Assembly (NCBI GenBank): GCA_031264325.1
Contig: JAISEE010000026.1
Coordinates: forward strand, 1-35,930
Reading direction: 5' to 3'
From: Endomicrobium sp.
GTDB taxonomy: Bacteria; Elusimicrobiota; Endomicrobiia; Endomicrobiales; Endomicrobiaceae
Length of the DNA stretch: 35,930 nucleotides
Notes under the pieces: model-generated
Seen by the model: the letters and a program-made list of their open reading frames with translations, nothing else
Database searches by the model: none
What the model was told of the DNA's origin: nothing
Program-made: the position numbers and the translations under genes
Shown here: positions 20,076 to 31,570 of the stretch, in pieces
How positions within the stretch are numbered: position 1 is the stretch's first letter
Layout: the number at the start of each line of letters is the position of its first letter

Positions 20076-20097
20076 TTTCATTTATATATAAATGAAA
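20076..20097. other. 22-bp perfect palindrome TTTCATTTATATATAAATGAAA
   Basis: Direct reading; in a degraded tract. Confidence 0.6.
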
Positions 20098-20924
20098 TAC
20101 AACATGTTTCTGAGTTATTTGCAGTATATTTTAAGTTTATGTTGATAAGCTTTGAATAAATGTTATTTTGACTTACTGGGATGGGGAGTGGTGGAATCAA
20201 AGCAAAAAGGGTCACAGAAAAATATATGAGTTTACGAAAAGAATAAGGTTATCTTGTGCTTGCCGTGTTGCAATATTTGTTACGCTTATTTTTCATATAA
20301 AAGTTGATTAAAAAGTTTTTTTGCATCAAATCAATTTTTGCCATCTAAATGATTGGTTACAAATAAGAGATTATACAAAAAAATATCCTACATAACTTGA
20401 AGTTTTTGAAAAAATGCAGAAAAGTTATTTTTTCGTATCATAGTCAACAAAAAATGTTGCTAGAAATTTTTCTATGATACTTTTATTATCCAAGTAACAT
20501 AGAATGGGATGTTAATTTTTTTACAATACAATACTTGACATGCTTGAATACTGATTTCTACAGTTTACTTGTTGCTGTTGTAGTAAAAGTTTAACAAATT
20601 GTAAGTTACTAAGATTTAAGTAGAGATAATTTTCATATTGATATCGGTAAGTTTGCAAGTATTGAAAACAAGAGTTGTAAAACATCTAAGGTTTGCTTTT
20701 TGTTTGGGTTTGTGCTAATTTTATTTTGTTCACTTTTTTTGGGTTGGGAATTGTGCAAATCTTAATGATGCTTGAATTTACGTATTTGTTTAGGGCTCTA
20801 AAGTCTTTATTTACATAATAAGATAAACCGAATATTTTTTTATCGTGATACAGATAAAAAATTGATTTATTATTGAAAAAGATATAACTTTTTATATTTA
20901 ATATAGAAGTTAAGGAAACTATAA

Positions 20925-20955
20925 ATTAAATCCGATACGACGTATCTGATTTAAT
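20925..20955. terminator. Hairpin ATTAAATCCGATA-CGACG-TATCTGATTTAAT (one mismatch), candidate terminator downstream of convergent cysS
   Basis: Inverted repeat 20925-20937 / 20943-20955. Confidence 0.4.
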
Positions 20956-21037
20956 GATTTTGTTAAATCAATATTATTGTTAAATTGAGGATTTATAAAA
21001 ATTTCTCTAAGGTGTCAGTAAAATGTGAAAATTAAAA

Positions 21038-22428
21038 CTAGATTTTTTTCATAAGAACTGATGCCCCATCTTTATTGTCAACCATTTTATAGCCTTTTTC
21101 ATCTATGATATTTCTAATTCTGTCTGACTCCATCCAATTTTTATTTTTTCTGGCCTCATTCCTGTCTTTCAAAAGTTTTTGCAGTTCATTATTGCTTTGT
21201 TTTTTAGGCAAAAGAATTCCTAAAGAAGTTTCTGCAAAATTTTCATAAAGGTTTTTTAGCTGTGAAAGTCTTTGCAGTTTTTTAGTAAACAGTTCTTTTA
21301 ATATTATACTCTTTAATTTATGAAGATAAAACAATGCTTTTTTAGAGTTAAAATCATCATCAAGCGCTTGTAAAAATTTTTTTTGTAAATCCAGCAAATC
21401 TTTGTCGGTTATTTTTTTAGATGATTTTTTATCAGTAGAAAAAAGGAGTCTTAAGTATGCGTCGTCTATTTTTTGCAAAGTACTTTTTGCTGTATCAAGT
21501 CCTGCATATGAAAAATCCAAAGGACTAGAATAGTGCTGCGTTAAAAGATAATAACGGACAACTCTGGGATCATATTTTTCAAATATAACTTTTAAAGTAA
21601 AAAAATTGTTTAAAGATTTTGACATTTTTTTTTTGTTTACAGTAACAAAACCGCTATGTATCCAATATTTAACAAAGGGTTTGCCTGTTTTTGTTTCGCT
21701 TTGAGCAATTTCATTTTCGTGGTGTGGAAATATCAAGTCTTGTCCGCCTCCATGTATGTCTATGGTGTCTCCAAGTAAAGTTGATGACATGACGGAACAT
21801 TCTATATGCCAGCCTGGTCGTCCTTTTCCCCAGTGGCTTTTCCAAGAGACCTCTTGAGGTTCATTTTTTTTTGTCTTTTTCCACAAAACAAAATCACATG
21901 TAGCAATTTTATCATTGCAAATCTCTACTCTGGCACCAGCTTTCAAATCGTCAAGTTTTTTTTTGGAAAGTTTTCCATAGTCTTTAAATTTAACTACTGA
22001 AAAGTATACGTCACCGTCAATTTCATAAGCAAACTTTTTATCTATGAGTTCTTTTACAAAATTTATTATTTCAGATATCATTTGCGTTACTCTAGGATAA
22101 ATTTCTGCTTTTAAAATATTCAACTTATCTGTTTGGGTAAAGTAATCATCTATGTAAGTCTGAGAAAGTTCATTAGGTTTGATATTTTTTTCCAGAGATC
22201 TTTTGATAATCTTATCGTCAACATCTGTAAAATTTTGAACATGTTTTACTTTATATCCTCTTTTTAAAAGATGTCTTTTTATAATATCAAAAACGACATA
22301 TGTTCTTGCATGCCCTAAGTGAACTTCGTCATATGGAGTTATGCCGCACACATACATTGATACAATTTTTTTTTTTGAGGATTAAATTTTTCTTTTTTAT
22401 TTGAAAGTGTATTATAAATTTTTATCAT
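21038..22428 (-). CDS. cysS: Cysteinyl-tRNA synthetase; N-terminal 24 codons out of frame at a poly(A)11 tract
   Basis: ORF from MYVCGITPYDEVHLGHARTY; HHENEIAQSE and KMSKSLNN motifs. Upstream ATG at 22428 encodes MIKIYNTLSNKKEKFNPQKKK, the expected CysRS N-terminus, joined only if the 11-A run at 22366-22376 read as 12 (or 9). Confidence 0.93.
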
Positions 22429-22441
22429 TATGACGTCCTTT

Positions 22442-22915
22442 TTATTTTTCAGAAATTGACGTTGTTGCCATGACGGCTATTCCATTACCATGTCCTAAAA
22501 AACCTATTTTTTCGTTTGTGGTTGCCTTGATCCCTACCCTTTGTTTTGAAATGTTTAAAGCTTTTGATATATTTGATTTCATGTCATCGCTAAAAGGATA
22601 AATTTTAGGATATTCTGTGATAACTGTAATATCTATATTGTTAATTTTATAGTTTTTCTTTTTGAGTTTTTTGTAAACATATTCTAAAAGCAAAAGACTT
22701 GATATGTTTTTATATTTAATATCAGTATTTGGAAAAAAATATCCTATATCATTTAGCCCTGCGGCACCAAGCAATGCGTCCATTAAAGCATGAAGAAGAA
22801 CATCAGCATCGCTGTGTCCGTCAAGTCCTTTAGGGCTTTGTATTTCTACACCACCCAAAACAAGTTTTCTTCCTTTTTTAAATCTGTGAATATCGTATCC
22901 ATATCCAATGTACAT
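22442..22915 (-). CDS. ispF: 2-C-methyl-D-erythritol 2,4-cyclodiphosphate synthase
   Basis: [81 protein letters not shown]. Confidence 0.97.
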   Translation of the reverse strand: MYIGYGYDIHRFKKGRKLVLGGVEIQSPKGLDGHSDADVLLHALMDALLGAAGLNDIGYFFPNTDIKYKNISSLLLLEYVYKKLKKKNYKINNIDITVITEYPKIYPFSDDMKSNISKALNISKQRVGIKATTNEKIGFLGHGNGIAVMATTSISEK

Positions 22916-23607
22916 TTTTCCCCTTTTAATAGTTTTTCTGCTAATGCAAAATCTTGTTTTGTAGTTACTTTAAAATTAGGAAATTTAGTTTCAACGGTTG
23001 AGATTTTGATTTTTAATCTTTCAACAACCTGCGAGTCATCAGTTGTGTCTTCTGTAATTTTTTTTGAATATGCTTTTTTCAAAAGTTTTGTTTCAAAAAC
23101 TTGAGGTGTTTGTGCACTTCTTAAAGCATTTCTGTCTAAAGTTTTTAATATTTGTTCTTTGCTGGAAATAAGCTTAACTGTATCTTTTGTCTTTTCAACT
23201 GCTATAGCGGCTTTTGTTTGTGTTGCTTTTTTTAAAACTGTCAAAATATCAAGCTTTGAAATAAGCGGTCTTGCCGCATCATGCACAGCTGTAAAATCAA
23301 TATCGTCTTTAATTAGAGCTAATCCGTTTTTTACAGAGTCAAATCTTTCCTGTCCGCCTAACACAAACTCAATTTTATTTAACAGCTTATCTTTCTGTTT
23401 TTTTAAAGAGTCAATCATATATTTAGGCACAACTGTTATTATTTGTTTAAAACTTTTTATGGAAGTAAAAGCTTCAATACTCCATATGAACATTGGCTTT
23501 CCATTAAGTTTTAAAAACTGTTTTGGAATTTTATATCCGAATCTCTTTCCTTTGCCTGCAGCTAATATTATAGCGGCATTTTTCACTTGACTTGTCCCGT
23601 ATTCCAC
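22846..23607 (-). CDS. ispD: 2-C-methyl-D-erythritol 4-phosphate cytidylyltransferase
   Basis: [61 protein letters not shown] start; 70-nt overlap with ispF. Confidence 0.96.
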   Translation of the reverse strand: MEYGTSQVKNAAIILAAGKGKRFGYKIPKQFLKLNGKPMFIWSIEAFTSIKSFKQIITVVPKYMIDSLKKQKDKLLNKIEFVLGGQERFDSVKNGLALIKDDIDFTAVHDAARPLISKLDILTVLKKATQTKAAIAVEKTKDTVKLISSKEQILKTLDRNALRSAQTPQVFETKLLKKAYSKKITEDTTDDSQVVERLKIKISTVETKFPNFKVTTKQDFALAEKLLKGEKCTLDMDTIFTDLKKEENLFWVV

Positions 23608-24020
23608 CTAAGTTTGCTAAATATTATTTTTTTTCTGTTGGAATAAATAGTTACAGATGTTATCCTTAAGCCAGCGTTTTTTTTCATATAAATCCTTTAG
23701 AACTCTTCGACTGTAATTTTTTATTGTCAAAATACTACATTGTTTGATTATACTAATCACATTTTTTTGTTAAATGAATTAAATTTTAATATTTATATCA
23801 TTAATTACTGATTAGACATAATGCCTTTTTGCGCAACTTTTTAAAAAATGTACAAAAAACTAAATAAATAAAATTTATTTTGATTATATCACAAACTCTA
23901 CAATTCTACCATCAATAAAAACACATGGATCTATAATAATAATTTTTTAGCATTTTTTAATTTTATAAAGTCGATAAAATTATAATAACGCACAGTAAAA
24001 ATACAACCAGCATTATGCAT

Positions 24021-24833
24021 TTATATTTTTTTAAAAAATTTTTCAGCAATTTTTATGTCTGGGAATTTTCCCGTCCATAATCTAAAGGCATAAGCTCCTT
24101 GCCAAATAAGCATTCCCTCGCCAGTAAAAATTTTTAATTTATTGTCTTTTGCAAACTTAACAAAAGGAGTTTTTTTATTATATATAAGATCATATACAAT
24201 TAAGCTGGTTTTTATTTTGTCAAAGTTAAAAGGCAACCTGTCATTTTTTTTCATTCCACATGAAGAACAATTTACAAGCAAGTCTGTACTGTCAAGAACA
24301 TTTTTAACATTATTTATGTCTATAGCTTTAACTTTAAACTCTTTTGCAAGAATTATTGCTGTATCTAAAGTTCTACTTGCTATATATAGTTGTGATTTTT
24401 CAGTTTTTAGAGCATACACTACGGCCCTTGCTGCTCCGCCTGCCCCGATAATAATAGTTTTTTTATTTTTTGTGGCGATATTTTTAACTTTTAAATCTTT
24501 GGCAAATCCTAAATAGTCGGTATTATATCCATAAAGTTTATTTTTTTTAATTATTACAGTGTTTATACTTCCTATTTTTTTTGTATTTTTATCTATAACG
24601 TCAATATATTTAAGAGCTTTAATTTTATGAGGAACAGTTATATTAAAGCCATTAAATTTAAGTTTTTTCAAGGACTCTATTGTACATTCAAGATTATAAT
24701 CTTTTGGTTCGAATGCGAGATAAACACAGTTTAAGTGTTCTTTTTCAAACCATTTATTTTGTATAAGAGGAGAAAAGGAATGTTTTACAGGGCATCCAAG
24801 AATTGCAAATAATTTTGTTTCTGTGTTTATCAT
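24021..24833 (-). CDS. aroE: Shikimate dehydrogenase
   Basis: AILGCPVKHSFSPLIQN, FNGFNITVPHKIKAL, GSINTV, YNTDYLGF, IIGAGGAARAVVYAL, GEGMLIWQGAYAFRLWTG. Confidence 0.97.
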   Translation of the reverse strand: MINTETKLFAILGCPVKHSFSPLIQNKWFEKEHLNCVYLAFEPKDYNLECTIESLKKLKFNGFNITVPHKIKALKYIDVIDKNTKKIGSINTVIIKKNKLYGYNTDYLGFAKDLKVKNIATKNKKTIIIGAGGAARAVVYALKTEKSQLYIASRTLDTAIILAKEFKVKAIDINNVKNVLDSTDLLVNCSSCGMKKNDRLPFNFDKIKTSLIVYDLIYNKKTPFVKFAKDNKLKIFTGEGMLIWQGAYAFRLWTGKFPDIKIAEKFFKKI

Positions 24834-26831
24834 AAATAATCACCTTAATAAACCTTATCTTATAGAATAATATTTATAACTAAAGACTTCAATCTACTTA
24901 AAGCTATATCTGTTTCAGGTTTAGATCAAAAATCACTACACTATTGATGAAAGTGTTCTTAATATATTTATTAAATAATTACAAAAATTACAAATCACAC
25001 TCGCAGCGTAAGTACTAAAAGCAGTGTGTCTTTGTAGTAATAATTATTTAATTGCATGATATTTATTTATTATCTCATCGTAGGATAATTTATTATTTTA
25101 CGGTGTTGTGGGTGTGGATTTTATTGTATTTTGTGTATATAAAGTAAACAAAAAAAACGAACATAAAAATATTTATTCTTTTTATAACCTTTTAAACTTT
25201 GCAATGATTTTCTCTTTAACTATTGTTATTTATAAACACTCTGTCATCGTTTACTTAAAATAGTATTGTAATAGAAAAGATTGTGTATCTTGAAGTTTCT
25301 ATGAAAAATAATGCATCTACGAGATGTTCTACCAATAATGACGGATCGTAGTTATTTCGTTACTATATTTTGTGAAAATGTTTGGGTATTATAATAAGTA
25401 AAATATTATTAGCAATTACTCAGTTTTTGTGATATATTATGTGTGGTGGTTGGTTAAGGTGCATATATTGTTAACTCTATATTATTATAGCTTTCCAAGG
25501 TATTATTTGATTTTATTGCCAGTAAATCTTTAAGACTCTTCTGGGCGGTGCATTATATTTTAAATGGTTCAGGAATTAACTTTTTTCAATGACAAAGTAT
25601 TATTTCAAGATGATGAAGCGTTTTATCATTGCATATAACGGATCAGAATAGATAACACTGTTTGTGGTGAATTTCAAGCAATAGACAATAACGCGCTTTA
25701 AGCAATGATGTTGCAGTGCAGTATATAAAATGTAACACTAAGTGCTAAGGTTTTATGGTGAAGCATATTATGTTACGATGTATCATGTTGATATACTTGG
25801 TTGGTAATTCAAAGGTAAATTTTGACGGAGAGGTAGTGGTTTATTTACAAGTAAATGAATGATGAAGTTGAGGCAATTAGTGCTGAATTTAAATATAGAT
25901 GAATGAGCGTTGTGGAATGAATAGCAGTTTGACATAATAAATTAGGAGAAACAAAAATTAATAATAGGGTGTAACAGCATACAAACATGACATTAAAAGT
26001 AGACGGTACAGCTGGATACGGACGGTGGAGTATATGTGGAAAATAAATTTGTGCAAAAAAGGGGGTGGTATTTATGGATGAACTTGCATGGAGAGCTCTG
26101 ATGGAAGTGGGTATATTAAAGTTGAAAAGTTTTGATTTGACGTTTTAGATGACAGTGATTATTGTATGATTCATGGAAGGCAGTGATTTAATTTAATAAA
26201 AGTAATGTATGTGATGGAGAAGTAATTTATGAAGTAATTTATAATAAGAAAGTGGCAAGTTGAACTAAAACGAATGATGCATTTGAAATTTGGGAACAGT
26301 TAAATGGGAAGCATATAAGTTGATGAAATGTGATAAAAGGATATTACGAGGGCGAGTTGTGTGAGTGTGGATTTTGAAACGTGGGAGCAATGCTTAGTAA
26401 GAGAAGAAGCACTTTATCAAAGAGTTACATAATGAGATGTTATTATTAAGAGAGATATGCTAGAGGCATGATAAAATTGTATCACTAAAATTTGTGTTTA
26501 ATCAAATGAAAACTGACAGACCATTGATTTTTTGTTGTAAAGCACAATGCAATGAGAACTGGAAGCGATGTCAGTTAACTTAAGTGTGAGGATACCAAAA
26601 GTTGGGTGATAAGTTGCAGGGCTTTATGAATGCATTGGATGATGCTATGATATAGGATAATTTGAAAAAAATATTGCTGAATTGAAGGGTGTGTGTTTTT
26701 TTTGTTTCTTGTGATTGTTAGATTTCATAGCTAAATTTTTGCTTTGAAGTGGATAAGTTTGCTAGGATAAAAAGAGAATAGTTTTGTTGAGCATTAAAAT
26801 TATTTTGTGTGTAAGGGCTATTTGGTTTATA

Positions 26832-26859
26832 TTGTCAAAGAAAGTTGATTTATTATAAT
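26832..26859 (+). promoter_or_regulatory. Promoter-like element upstream of gatC (TTGTCA-N16-TATAAT)
   Basis: TTGTCA 26832-26837 and TATAAT 26854-26859, ~45 nt upstream of gatC ATG. Confidence 0.55.
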
Positions 26860-26903
26860 GCTTTTAATGTCTGGTGGGGAGATATAGGAGGTATTAGGTA
26901 TTT

Positions 26904-27191
26904 ATGTTAAAAGAAGAACTTGAGGTTACAGCTTTTTTTGCTAGAATAGATATTAAAGAAGATGAAAAGGAGAAGTATCTTGCAGATATTAACAAAATGT
27001 TTAATTATGTTGAAGTTTTGCAAGAACCAGACGTTATGGGTTTAAAGCCTACCACGCATGTTACAGAACTTAGAAACGTTTGGAGAGAAGATATTGTGAA
27101 ACCTTCCCCGAGAGATGTTATAGATCAAATGTTAAATAGTGCTCCTTCGAAAGAAGGAACTTTTTATAAAATTAAAAAGGTTGTAGTTTAG
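26904..27191 (+). CDS. gatC: Asp-tRNA(Asn)/Glu-tRNA(Gln) amidotransferase subunit C
   Basis: 95 aa; FNYVEVLQEPDVMGLKPTTHV..LRNVWREDIVKPSPRDVIDQMLNSAPSKEGTFYKIKKVV. Confidence 0.95.
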   Translation: MLKEELEVTAFFARIDIKEDEKEKYLADINKMFNYVEVLQEPDVMGLKPTTHVTELRNVWREDIVKPSPRDVIDQMLNSAPSKEGTFYKIKKVVV

Positions 27192-27193
27192 CA

Positions 27194-28186
27194 ATGTTAA
27201 AAGCAATCTACTCTGTCAATGGCACAACTACCGCCACAGAAAATGTTTTGCAAGTTATAGAAGACTGTAAGAAGAAGATTGAACTTGTTTGGGTTGATAT
27301 ATATCTCGAAAATCATGAGTTAACACATGACGAAACTTTACTTCTTTCTGAAACTTTTAGGTTTCATGAGATGTCAATTGAAGATTGTCTTTTTCCGCAG
27401 TATTATCCAAAAGTTGAAGAATTTGAAAATTATGTTTTTGGAGCTGTACATGGCATACAATTAAAGCCTAACTATTTTCAAGAATTTGAAGATAGCATCT
27501 ACGAACTTAATTTTTTTGTTGGCAAAGGGTTTATTATTACTGTGCATACGGAAGAGTTGTTTTTTTTGGAAACTCTTTATGAAAAGGCAAAAATTAGAAC
27601 TCAAATTGAAATGAAAAGATTTGAAAATTTACTTTACAATATATTCAACAAAGTTGTTTCTAGTTATGAATTTACTCTTGAAAAAATTGATGACAAAATA
27701 GAATCTCTTGAGGATGATATTTTAGAAGATCCAGAGACAGAAAATATGCAAGAAATTCTTGATACAAAAAAAGTTATTTTTGCTATGAGAAAGATAGCTG
27801 AGTCGCAGCAAGTAGTATATGTTTATTTTACAAGAGTTGCAAACAATTTGGTTGCAAGAGAGTATCTAGTATATTTCAGAGATACTTATACGCAGTGTGC
27901 AAGAATGAATCAGGCAATAATTATGCGAAGCCAAATGGTGGTAAGCTTAATAGAAGTTTACATGTCCAGCGTTACTGTAAGGCTTACGGAAGTTATGAAA
28001 TTTTTAACAGTTATCGCAACAATTTTAATGCCAGTTTTTATAGTATCAGGATATTATGGAATGAATGTTTTTTTTCCTGAATATGCTATATTTGGACAAA
28101 AAGGGGTATGGTTTTTTGCTGTTGGATTAATAATTGTAGCTATGGTAGCAATGTTTATATTTTTTAGAAAGAAAAAGTGGTTTTAA
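27194..28186 (+). CDS. corA: CorA-type magnesium/cobalt transporter
   Basis: 330 aa; C-terminal two TM helices with YGMN signature (FIVSGYYGMNVFFPE) and basic tail RKKKWF. Confidence 0.95.
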   Translation: MLKAIYSVNGTTTATENVLQVIEDCKKKIELVWVDIYLENHELTHDETLLLSETFRFHEMSIEDCLFPQYYPKVEEFENYVFGAVHGIQLKPNYFQEFEDSIYELNFFVGKGFIITVHTEELFFLETLYEKAKIRTQIEMKRFENLLYNIFNKVVSSYEFTLEKIDDKIESLEDDILEDPETENMQEILDTKKVIFAMRKIAESQQVVYVYFTRVANNLVAREYLVYFRDTYTQCARMNQAIIMRSQMVVSLIEVYMSSVTVRLTEVMKFLTVIATILMPVFIVSGYYGMNVFFPEYAIFGQKGVWFFAVGLIIVAMVAMFIFFRKKKWF

Positions 28187-28191
28187 TTACT

Positions 28192-29661
28192 ATGAATAAC
28201 GAAATATTAAAAATAAAAGTGAAAGAGTTAAAGATAAAAATTTGTTCATGTGAGATAAAAAGTGAAGATGTGATAAAAGTGTGTTTTGGATATATTAAAA
28301 AAGTCGAACCTAAAGTGAAAGCTTTTCTTAAGTTAAACGATGATCAATCTTTAAAACAAGCTGAAAAAGTTGATAATAAACTTAAGTCAGGAACAAAGTG
28401 TGGGTTACTTGAAGGTATCCCGATTGGTATAAAAGATAACATAATGATTAAAGGTGAGACTATGACTTCTGCATCTAAGTATCTTGAAAATTATGTTTCT
28501 CCTTACGATGCTACGGTAATAGAAAAACTTAAAGATGCAGGTGTGATTTTTGTGGGAAGAACAAATATGGATGAATTCGCCATGGGTGGCTCAACTGAAA
28601 CATCGGCTTATCAAAAAACTGCAAATCCTTGGAATATTGAACGAATACCAGGCGGTTCTTCAGGTGGAAGTGCTGCAGCTGTTGCTTCTGGAATGGTTCC
28701 ATTTGCCCTGGGTTCCGACACGGGAGGATCAGTAAGACAACCTGCCGGATTTTGTGGTATAGTGGGCTATAAGCCGTCTTATGGTTTGATAAGCAGATAT
28801 GGCACTTGTGCATTGGCATCTTCTTTTGATCAGATAGGAACATTTGCAAAAAATGTAACAGATGCGGCTTTGCTTACAAGTGTTATAGCTGGAAAAGATT
28901 ATAGAGATCCAATTTGTGAACCTAATGAATGTATAGACTATGTCAATGATATAGATAATCCAAATAGTTTAAAGACTCTAAAAATTGGAGTGCCAAAACA
29001 AATTTTTGACTATAAAGTAGACTCTGAAATATCAAAATATTTTAATGATGCTGTAAATAAAATAAAACTTGCGTTGGGGGAAGTTGTTGAAGTTGATATT
29101 CCAGCATATAAATATGTCCCTGCATTGTATAATGTAATCATGTGTGCGGAAGTTTCGGCAAACATTGCAACTTTTGATGGTATTCGTTATGGTTATAGAT
29201 CGACAAACGGTATAAACTTAAACGATGAGTATACAAAATCAAGAGCAGAATCTTTAGGGTATGAAGTTAAAAAGAGAATATTATTTGGAACTCATGTTTT
29301 AGAGGCAAAAAATTATCACAGATGTTATCATCAAGCCCAAAAAGTGAGAACATTGCTTATAAATCAGATAATTGACGCATACAAAAAATGCGATTTTATA
29401 TTTTCGCCTGCAACTTTGCAGATGCCTGTAAAGTTTGGCGAGATGTTACCTCAAGAGTGTGATATTTTTCTTATAGCAGCAAACCTTGCAGGACTTCCAG
29501 GTATTACTGTGCCTTGTAGTTTTACAAGTATTGGTATGCCAATGGGTGTACATTTTATGGGGACAAGGTTTTCTGATGTAAAACTTTTTAAAGTAGCCAG
29601 ATTGTTTGAAAAAATTTCTGAATTTGATATAAACAAATATCCAACGTTTGATCTGACTTAA
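28192..29661 (+). CDS. gatA: Asp-tRNA(Asn)/Glu-tRNA(Gln) amidotransferase subunit A
   Basis: GIPIGIKDNIMIKGETMTSASKYLENYVSPYDATV, GRTNMDEFAMGGSTE, PGGSSGGSAAAVASGMVPFALGSDTGGSVRQPAGFCG amidase signature; ATG 28192 preferred. Confidence 0.97.
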   Translation: MNNEILKIKVKELKIKICSCEIKSEDVIKVCFGYIKKVEPKVKAFLKLNDDQSLKQAEKVDNKLKSGTKCGLLEGIPIGIKDNIMIKGETMTSASKYLENYVSPYDATVIEKLKDAGVIFVGRTNMDEFAMGGSTETSAYQKTANPWNIERIPGGSSGGSAAAVASGMVPFALGSDTGGSVRQPAGFCGIVGYKPSYGLISRYGTCALASSFDQIGTFAKNVTDAALLTSVIAGKDYRDPICEPNECIDYVNDIDNPNSLKTLKIGVPKQIFDYKVDSEISKYFNDAVNKIKLALGEVVEVDIPAYKYVPALYNVIMCAEVSANIATFDGIRYGYRSTNGINLNDEYTKSRAESLGYEVKKRILFGTHVLEAKNYHRCYHQAQKVRTLLINQIIDAYKKCDFIFSPATLQMPVKFGEMLPQECDIFLIAANLAGLPGITVPCSFTSIGMPMGVHFMGTRFSDVKLFKVARLFEKISEFDINKYPTFDLT

Positions 29662-30115
29662 TCTATATGAATGGACAAGGTAAGGAAATATAAACATAGA
29701 TCTTTAAAAGCGATCAAAATTTATACAATCGTAACATATATAAAAATTGCTACCACCTATATAAATGATAAAGTTTCTCTCCTCTTTCTAATGTCTATTA
29801 TGATATTTATCGCTGAACTATTAACATGATGGATTAAAATTTGGATATAATGTTATAAGTATTAAGTATATAGTGTAGTTATGCGATAAAGAAAATGCAA
29901 AAGTCTGTGAATTAAAACTAAAAATATAAACGCTTGTGAATTTGAAAAATTTAAAATATGATTGCGAAGTAACTTGTAACGTTAAGTGTCAGCAAGAATT
30001 TCATAGAATACGCTTGGTGGTGTAGATTTGTGATAAGCGCTGAGCTATAATCCGAATTTATTAGTTAATGGCAAATTGATTTACATGTTTGAATTTCCAT
30101 TTAGGGTATAAGTAA

Positions 30116-31570
30116 ATGTCTAAGTACGAAACAGTTATAGGGCTTGAAGTGCATATGCAAATTAATACAAGGTCGAAAGTTTTTTGTGAGTGTTCTACTC
30201 AGTTTGGGGCAGACCCAAATGCAAACACTTGTGTTGTATGTACTTCACAGCCAGGAACAATTCCAATTTTAAATAAAAAGACTGTTGAAGCTATAGTTAA
30301 AACAGGGCTTGCCTTGGACTTTACTATAAACAAACAATGTACTTTTGCAAGAAAGCAATATTTTTACCCTGATGTTCCCAAAAATTATCAAATAACGCAG
30401 TCTGAGTTGCCGCTATGTTCAAAAGGTAAACTCGCAATAAATGTTGGTAGTAAAGAGAAAATTATAAATATAACTAGGATGCATCTTGAAGAAGACGCTG
30501 GTAAACTTATCCATGAAATAGGTAGTAAAAAACTTGATTATTCTCTCCTTGATTTAAACAGAGCAGGTATTGGACTTATGGAACTTGTTACGGAGCCTGA
30601 GCTTAGTTCTCCTCAAGAAGCTCTGTCATTTTTGACTGAACTTAAAAATATTGTTGAGTATTTAGGCACTTCTGAGTGCAACATGGAAGAAGGAAAAATG
30701 CGTTGTGATATAAATGTAAGTATGCGTCTTGTTGGGCAAAAAGAGTTTGGTACAAGAGTAGAAATCAAAAACATGAATTCCACATCAGGTGTGAGAGATG
30801 CAATAGCTTACGAAGTTGAAAGACAAACTGAAGTTCTTGAATCAGGAGGCAAACTTATACAAGAAACCATGTTTTGGGAACCCAAAGAAGGAATAACAAA
30901 GTCAATGCGTACAAAAGAAGGAATGTTAGATTACAGATATTTCCCTGAGCCTGACTTGGTTCCTTTTGATTTACCTAATTCTTTTATTGAAGATTTAAGA
31001 AAACAGCTTCCTGAGTTTCCGAAAATAAAAAAGAAAAGATTTATAAACGATTACGGTTTATCAGAGTATGACGCAGATTATTTGACTTCAACAAAAATGA
31101 TCGCGGATTATTATGAAGAAGCTTTGAATGCTTCACAAGATAAAAAAACAGCAGCTAAGCCTATTGCAAACTGGATTTCCACTGAGCTAAACGCTAAACT
31201 TAATGCTTCAAAAATAGATATCTCAAAGGCGCTTATTTCAAGCCAAAATTTAGCTAAACTTGTGTCTCTTATTTTAAATGGAACCATTTCAGGTAAGATT
31301 GCAAAAATTGTTTTTGAAGAAATATATGGAAAGTCTTTAGAGCCAGAAACCATAGTAAAAGAAAAAAAATTAGTTCAAATTTTAGACGAATCGGTAATTA
31401 TAAAGATTTGCGATGAAGTTATTGCAGAGAGTCCAAAAGTTGTTGATGAGTTTAAGGCAGGCAAAGAAAGAGCTATAGGGGCAATAATTGGGCTTGTCAT
31501 GAAAAAATCTAAAGGACAGGCAAATCCTCAACTTGTAAATAAAATTCTTTTAGTAAAATTGAAAACCTGA
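30116..31570 (+). CDS. gatB: Asp-tRNA(Asn)/Glu-tRNA(Gln) amidotransferase subunit B
   Basis: [83 protein letters not shown]-terminal YqeY-like helical domain. Confidence 0.98.
   Translation: MSKYETVIGLEVHMQINTRSKVFCECSTQFGADPNANTCVVCTSQPGTIPILNKKTVEAIVKTGLALDFTINKQCTFARKQYFYPDVPKNYQITQSELPLCSKGKLAINVGSKEKIINITRMHLEEDAGKLIHEIGSKKLDYSLLDLNRAGIGLMELVTEPELSSPQEALSFLTELKNIVEYLGTSECNMEEGKMRCDINVSMRLVGQKEFGTRVEIKNMNSTSGVRDAIAYEVERQTEVLESGGKLIQETMFWEPKEGITKSMRTKEGMLDYRYFPEPDLVPFDLPNSFIEDLRKQLPEFPKIKKKRFINDYGLSEYDADYLTSTKMIADYYEEALNASQDKKTAAKPIANWISTELNAKLNASKIDISKALISSQNLAKLVSLILNGTISGKIAKIVFEEIYGKSLEPETIVKEKKLVQILDESVIIKICDEVIAESPKVVDEFKAGKERAIGAIIGLVMKKSKGQANPQLVNKILLVKLKT

Noticed and set aside
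25860-26700. Abundant TGA codons in the tract upstream of gatC, considered as evidence for UGA recoding
   Set aside because: Intact genes in the window use TGG for Trp and several end with TGA; TAA/TAG and frameshifts also interrupt the tract, so decay is the simpler explanation
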